In this document: positions 33,489 to 35,910 of the stretch, piece after piece
How the letters are laid out: each line of letters opens with the position of its first letter
Position numbering within the stretch: position 1 is the first letter of the stretch
Assembly (NCBI GenBank): GCA_045659025.1
Contig: JAZOWA010000053.1
Location: 1-35,910, forward strand
Length of the DNA: 35,910 nt
Reading direction: 5' to 3'
Source of the DNA: SIG455 sp045659025
GTDB taxonomy: Bacteria; Bacillota; Clostridia; UMGS1810
Made by a program: the position numbers and the translations under genes
Notes under the pieces: generated by a model
The model's database searches: none
Told to the model about the DNA's origin: nothing
The model's input: the letters and a program-made list of their open reading frames with translations, nothing else

Positions 33489-34805
33489 TTATTCAAAATT
33501 GAACGCATACTGGGACTGTTCAACATAATGACTCTGGTCAATGAAAGTACCGACCGCATAGATAACGATCACCGAATCCGGTGCGTTCTTCTCAATGTAA
33601 GTCTTAAGACTTCCGTCAAAGTGTCTAAGGTCTATTACATCGACATATTCCGCCATATTACACATATACGGCACCATGACACGAGCAAACGAATCCTTGA
33701 TAACTAAAATCCGTTTACCATCCGTGCGCTGATTGTTGTGAATCCGGATAAGCGGAGGATCACCGTATGAATAGAATTGATAATGCTTTGTAGAATTAAA
33801 AGATGGCGTCTGTATCATACTGTAATCGTACAATGTGTCTTCAATACTTCCTGTCAGATTTGTGCCGGCTTTTGCATTTGTGACTGTAAGATCCGTAGAA
33901 TAAAGCGGTTCCAGAATCGGCATATACTCAATATCTGTATATGCTACCGTCGTCTTGATTCCCTGACTTCCCAACATTGGTTGTTGTGCATAGTTGATAT
34001 TATAGCTACTCAACTCGAAGCGTTCCGTATCAATGTCGTATCCCCTGTCAATCAGCCACGGCAAAATCGACTTGCAACCGCGAACTCCTGACTGTGGGAG
34101 CCAGTGATGGTCTGTTCGGAAATATAGCTGTTCTTCGGACAAGCCCTCACATTCCGCCGTATCAAGAAAATTGATATTGTCTATACCATACTGTTGCGCT
34201 TGTTGCACAATATCATTAAGCAGCTCGCTACTGTAGTCGTGATATACATCGCGATACGAGTTGTGAATCTTCCCGTCTTTATAAGGTGGTATGAAAAGCA
34301 ACAAATCAGTTTCACGATCTGCCAGATACCTGTCAAACTCCTGAAGGTTTTTCATAGGTAGAGTGACATCGCAATCGTCGTACACAAACGAGAGAAAACC
34401 CGATTCATGTAAAACTACCAGATCGCGAGGGTCTTTAAGATCGTTTGTTGTTCCGCTCAAAGATGTAGTCGCATTAAAACCGTATACATTGCGATCTATG
34501 GTCTTGCGGAAAACCGCAATGTCTGTATACAGCGGATTATGCGATGTGACACTGTATTTGGTGCGGGTCCTTAGTTTCCTTACTAAATTTGCAATCCTTT
34601 TAAGTGGCGACACTTTTATTGTTTCAGCGCTCTCCTCTGTTTCCGTTTGAAATGGGTATTCCTCTTTTGCGTTCCATTCCGAGGATGAACTTACCGTTGT
34701 ATTAACCTGATTTATCCCCAGGGAACCAAGGGCAATCAGCATATAAGCGAATATGGATATGAGAAATATCACAGAAAATATCTTTTTATGTACTACTTGT
34801 TTCAT
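33489..34805 (-). CDS. AlgJ/AlgX/DltD-like SGNH acyltransferase with DHHW motif
   Basis: A 438-residue membrane-anchored extracytoplasmic protein. The start is the ATG at 34805 (MKQVVHKKIFSVIFLISIFA), eleven bases after AAAGGA; an N-terminal membrane anchor spans about residues 8-30. The catalytic-type motifs are TDHHW (231-235), as in AlgJ/AlgX, and KDSF (Ser372) in place of GDSF. These are consistent with an SGNH fold that accepts the acyl group from the MBOAT protein and puts it on a polymer. Gene order SGNH-MBOAT-ACP-ligase resembles dlt and alginate-acetylation systems. It is the first gene of the operon. The long leader can fold TAGCAT with ATGCTA near 34841-34876. Confidence 0.85.
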   Translation of the reverse strand: MKQVVHKKIFSVIFLISIFAYMLIALGSLGINQVNTTVSSSSEWNAKEEYPFQTETEESAETIKVSPLKRIANLVRKLRTRTKYSVTSHNPLYTDIAVFRKTIDRNVYGFNATTSLSGTTNDLKDPRDLVVLHESGFLSFVYDDCDVTLPMKNLQEFDRYLADRETDLLLFIPPYKDGKIHNSYRDVYHDYSSELLNDIVQQAQQYGIDNINFLDTAECEGLSEEQLYFRTDHHWLPQSGVRGCKSILPWLIDRGYDIDTERFELSSYNINYAQQPMLGSQGIKTTVAYTDIEYMPILEPLYSTDLTVTNAKAGTNLTGSIEDTLYDYSMIQTPSFNSTKHYQFYSYGDPPLIRIHNNQRTDGKRILVIKDSFARVMVPYMCNMAEYVDVIDLRHFDGSLKTYIEKNAPDSVIVIYAVGTFIDQSHYVEQSQYAFNFE

Positions 34806-34914
34806 ATATAAAATATTCCTTTCAAAATGTAAAAATAAATATAACAATAGCATTCTCTGTTGTTCAGGGTATGCTACTAACTTATGAGACATAATGTTGC
34901 ACACATTTTTAATA

Positions 34915-34943
34915 TTATAACATAATTCGGTAAAATTATCAAT
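34915..34943 (-). promoter_or_regulatory. Promoter of the acyl-relay operon
   Basis: Minus-strand TTGATA (34943-34938), 17 bases, TATAAT (34920-34915). The predicted leader is about 100 bases long. Confidence 0.8.
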
Positions 34944-34979
34944 GCTTTTATCGAATTGTTATCTTTTTATCATGTAGGT

Positions 34980-35240
34980 TTGTCATCTTCTTGATTTCCC
35001 GATAATTCGTGTTTGACCCCACTATTTTGGCTCTCGCTGGCTGGGCAGCGACTCACTTCGTTCGTTTGCATAAGTTCTACTTCCCAAATCAAGCAGTAGA
35101 CAGCAACCAAATTCATAATTTGGGCTGTCCTTGCAGGAAGGTCGTTTGCCAAATTAAAGATTTGGACTCCACCGCAAGATTTGGAGTGGGACTTAACCGG
35201 ACGCGGTCGCGCTCGGCTCCCTCTGAAATCAGAGGGTCAG
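34980..35240. repeat. Interspersed non-coding repeat beside the tRNA genes
   Basis: A palindrome-rich, non-coding stretch: CCCAAAT with ATTTGGG (35092-35132 region), CAAATTAAAGATTTG (35150-35164), CCCTCTGAAATCAGAGGG (35219-35236), and the block GCGACTCACTTCGTTCGTTTGC. From memory, blocks like this recur near tRNAs and element borders in Clostridia. Short frames across it on both strands lack ribosome binding sites and are judged spurious. Confidence 0.45.
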
Positions 35241-35261
35241 TTTGAACATAGTACAAAACAA

Positions 35262-35290
35262 ACAAAAACACACCCTAATGGGTGTGCTTT
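35262..35290 (-). terminator. Terminator after tRNA-Tyr
   Basis: CACACCC (35269-35275) and GGGTGTG (35280-35286) pair over TAAT; on the minus strand the stem is followed by TTTTTGTTTGTTTTG. Confidence 0.85.
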
Positions 35291-35294
35291 TGTT

Positions 35295-35379
35295 TGGTGG
35301 GAGGAGATGGATTCGAACCATCGAAGGCGGAGCCAACAGATTTACAGTCTGCCCCCTTTGGCCACTCGGGAACCCTCCC
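35295..35379 (-). tRNA. tRNA-Tyr (anticodon GTA)
   Basis: Acceptor GGGAGGG pairs with TCCTCCC; discriminator A and an encoded CCA (35297-35295) end the gene. The anticodon arm is CAGACTGTAAATCTG with anticodon GTA. A long variable arm makes it class II, as expected of bacterial tRNA-Tyr. The T arm has GGTTCGAATCC. It is second in a two-tRNA unit. Confidence 0.96.
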
Positions 35380-35394
35380 ATATTAAATTAAAAA

Positions 35395-35467
35395 AGCTGG
35401 TAGCAGGACTTGAACCTGTAACCTGCTGATTACAAATCAGCTGCTCTGCCAATTGAGCTACACCAGC
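35395..35467 (-). tRNA. tRNA-Thr (anticodon TGT)
   Basis: Acceptor GCTGGTG pairs with TACCAGC. The D arm has AGCTCAATTGGCAGAGC. The anticodon arm is CTGATTTGTAATCAG with anticodon TGT (reads ACA and related codons). The T arm has GGTTCAAGTCC. The discriminator is T and no CCA is encoded, so CCA must be added after processing. It is first in the tRNA unit, directly after the promoter. Confidence 0.96.
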
Positions 35468-35480
35468 GGAACCGAATTCT

Positions 35481-35509
35481 ATGATAACACAGGGTAGGCT
35501 CAATGTCAA
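35481..35509 (-). promoter_or_regulatory. Promoter of the tRNA-Thr/tRNA-Tyr unit
   Basis: Minus-strand TTGACA (35509-35504), 17 bases, TATCAT (35486-35481), 13 bases before the tRNA-Thr 5' end. Confidence 0.8.
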
Positions 35510-35577
35510 GAACTTTTTTAACTTTTTTCAAAAAAATGTTGGATGGGGGTTTTTGTGGGCTGAATCGTATAGGTTTT

Positions 35578-35704
35578 AGTCGATATGCAATCTCCGATTG
35601 CGCGACTACTACCAAAGAATTTCAATTATTAATTATCCATCAGCGAAGCAACTTCATCATTCATTATTCATTAAAAAATCCTGTCCGTCTTAATGAATAA
35701 TGAA
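35578..35704. repeat. AT-rich inverted repeats upstream of the tRNA unit
   Basis: A hairpin formed by AGTCG...GCAATC-TCC-GATTGC...CGACT lies at 35578-35607. A perfect 15-bp inverted repeat, TTCATTATTCATTAA at 35660-35674 with TTAATGAATAATGAA at 35690-35704, follows, and further ATTATTCA-like units continue to about 35730. No gene is seen in this gap. Confidence 0.6.
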
Positions 35705-35736
35705 TATTGAATAATGAAAAATGAATAATACAAAAC

Positions 35737-35764
35737 AAAAATCCTATCTTTCGACAGGATTTTT
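35737..35764. terminator. Terminator after the gene at the right edge
   Basis: AAAAATCCT (35737-35745) pairs with AGGATTTTT (35756-35764), flanked by A and T runs on both sides. On the minus strand it ends TTTTTGTTTTG, about 40 bases after the stop of the partial gene. Confidence 0.75.
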
Positions 35765-35805
35765 GTTTTAGCAAAGCAGAACCATAATGATATTTATGAT
35801 TTTCA

Positions 35806-35910
35806 CTATTCGATGAAACCGCCAATACTCTCGCAAATTGGAGATAAATCATCTATGTCACTCCAAAAGAAAGCTTTATATGTGTGTGGCTCATTTGTGT
35901 ATATTAAAGC
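35806..35910 (-). CDS. C-terminal end of an unrecognised protein (partial)
   Basis: The minus strand has an open frame from the window edge to a TAG at 35808-35806. It encodes 34 residues, starting ALIYTNEPHTYKAFFWSD and ending ICESIGGFIE. The balanced composition, the good frame up to the edge, and a terminator about 40 bases later suggest a real gene end. The family is not recognised from this fragment. Confidence 0.55.
   Translation of the reverse strand, partial: ALIYTNEPHTYKAFFWSDIDDLSPICESIGGFIE

Noticed and set aside
30208..34805. A classical dltABCD operon for D-alanylation
   Set aside because: The order and parts are similar, but the ligase lacks the amino-acid-binding motif, the SGNH protein has the AlgJ-type DHHW motif, and a carboxylate carrier is included. 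D-alanine is not excluded but not favoured.
34970..35152. Minus-strand frame of 60 codons in the repeat before the tRNAs
   Set aside because: It lies in a palindrome-rich repeat, has no ribosome binding site and matches no family; judged spurious.
35181..35429. Plus-strand frame containing EEMDSNHRRR and PLATREP
   Set aside because: It is antisense to the two tRNA genes. This peptide is a familiar false prediction over tRNA genes.

Overview
The window is a chromosomal segment of a low-to-medium-GC Gram-positive bacterium, most likely a gut-type Clostridium relative (class Clostridia). This rests on the gene orders prs-pth-mfd and radical SAM-smc-ftsY, a single-chain glycyl-tRNA synthetase, a T-box leader, near-consensus sigma-A promoters (TTGACA, 17 bp, TATAAT), AGGAGG-type ribosome binding sites, and palindromic repeats of a kind common in Clostridia. 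The species cannot be named from the sequence. Nearly every gene is on the minus strand; glyS is the clear exception.

Layout. 1-393: start of a Mor-like gene cut by the window edge, two hairpins and a possible integrase-like tail, which may be the edge of an integrated element. 394-12720: mostly housekeeping genes on the minus strand: greA-lysS, a YkvI-like carrier, glyS (plus strand), rnz, a palindromic MITE-like repeat, a DUF559 nuclease-like gene coupled to nadE, a PrsA/SurA-like lipoprotein foldase, and mfd-pth. 12721-22436: prs, a large UPF0182 membrane protein, ftsY, smc and an Elp3-like radical SAM gene. 22484-28022: pcp; a T-box-controlled gene fusing HTH, cupin and acyl-CoA-synthetase domains; a VanY-like carboxypeptidase; and a gene fusing an HTH to a complete superoxide-reductase-like domain. 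28023-28907: a repeat-rich spacer with a seven-hairpin array ending in a plus-strand terminator and a second MITE-like element.

28908-34943 is a visibly AT-richer five-gene minus-strand operon with its own promoter. In transcription order it encodes an AlgJ/AlgX/DltD-like SGNH protein with a DHHW motif, an MBOAT O-acyltransferase, an acyl carrier protein, an AMP-forming acid ligase and a DASS/SLC13 carboxylate carrier. The logic matches the Dlt D-alanylation relay, but the ligase lacks the amino-acid-binding signature and a carboxylate carrier is included. The inference is that an organic acid is taken up or moved, activated, loaded on the carrier protein, passed through the membrane by the MBOAT protein and placed on a cell-surface polymer. 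This is the best candidate for an undescribed system here.

34944-35910: an interspersed repeat, tRNA-Thr and tRNA-Tyr from one promoter, AT-rich inverted repeats, a terminator, and the C-terminal end of an unrecognised protein at the right edge. Other points of interest are the T-box in front of a non-synthetase gene, the HTH-superoxide reductase fusion, the hairpin array, and a MITE whose end supplies the last codons of the DUF559 gene. No CRISPR array, rRNA operon or intact transposase gene was seen.
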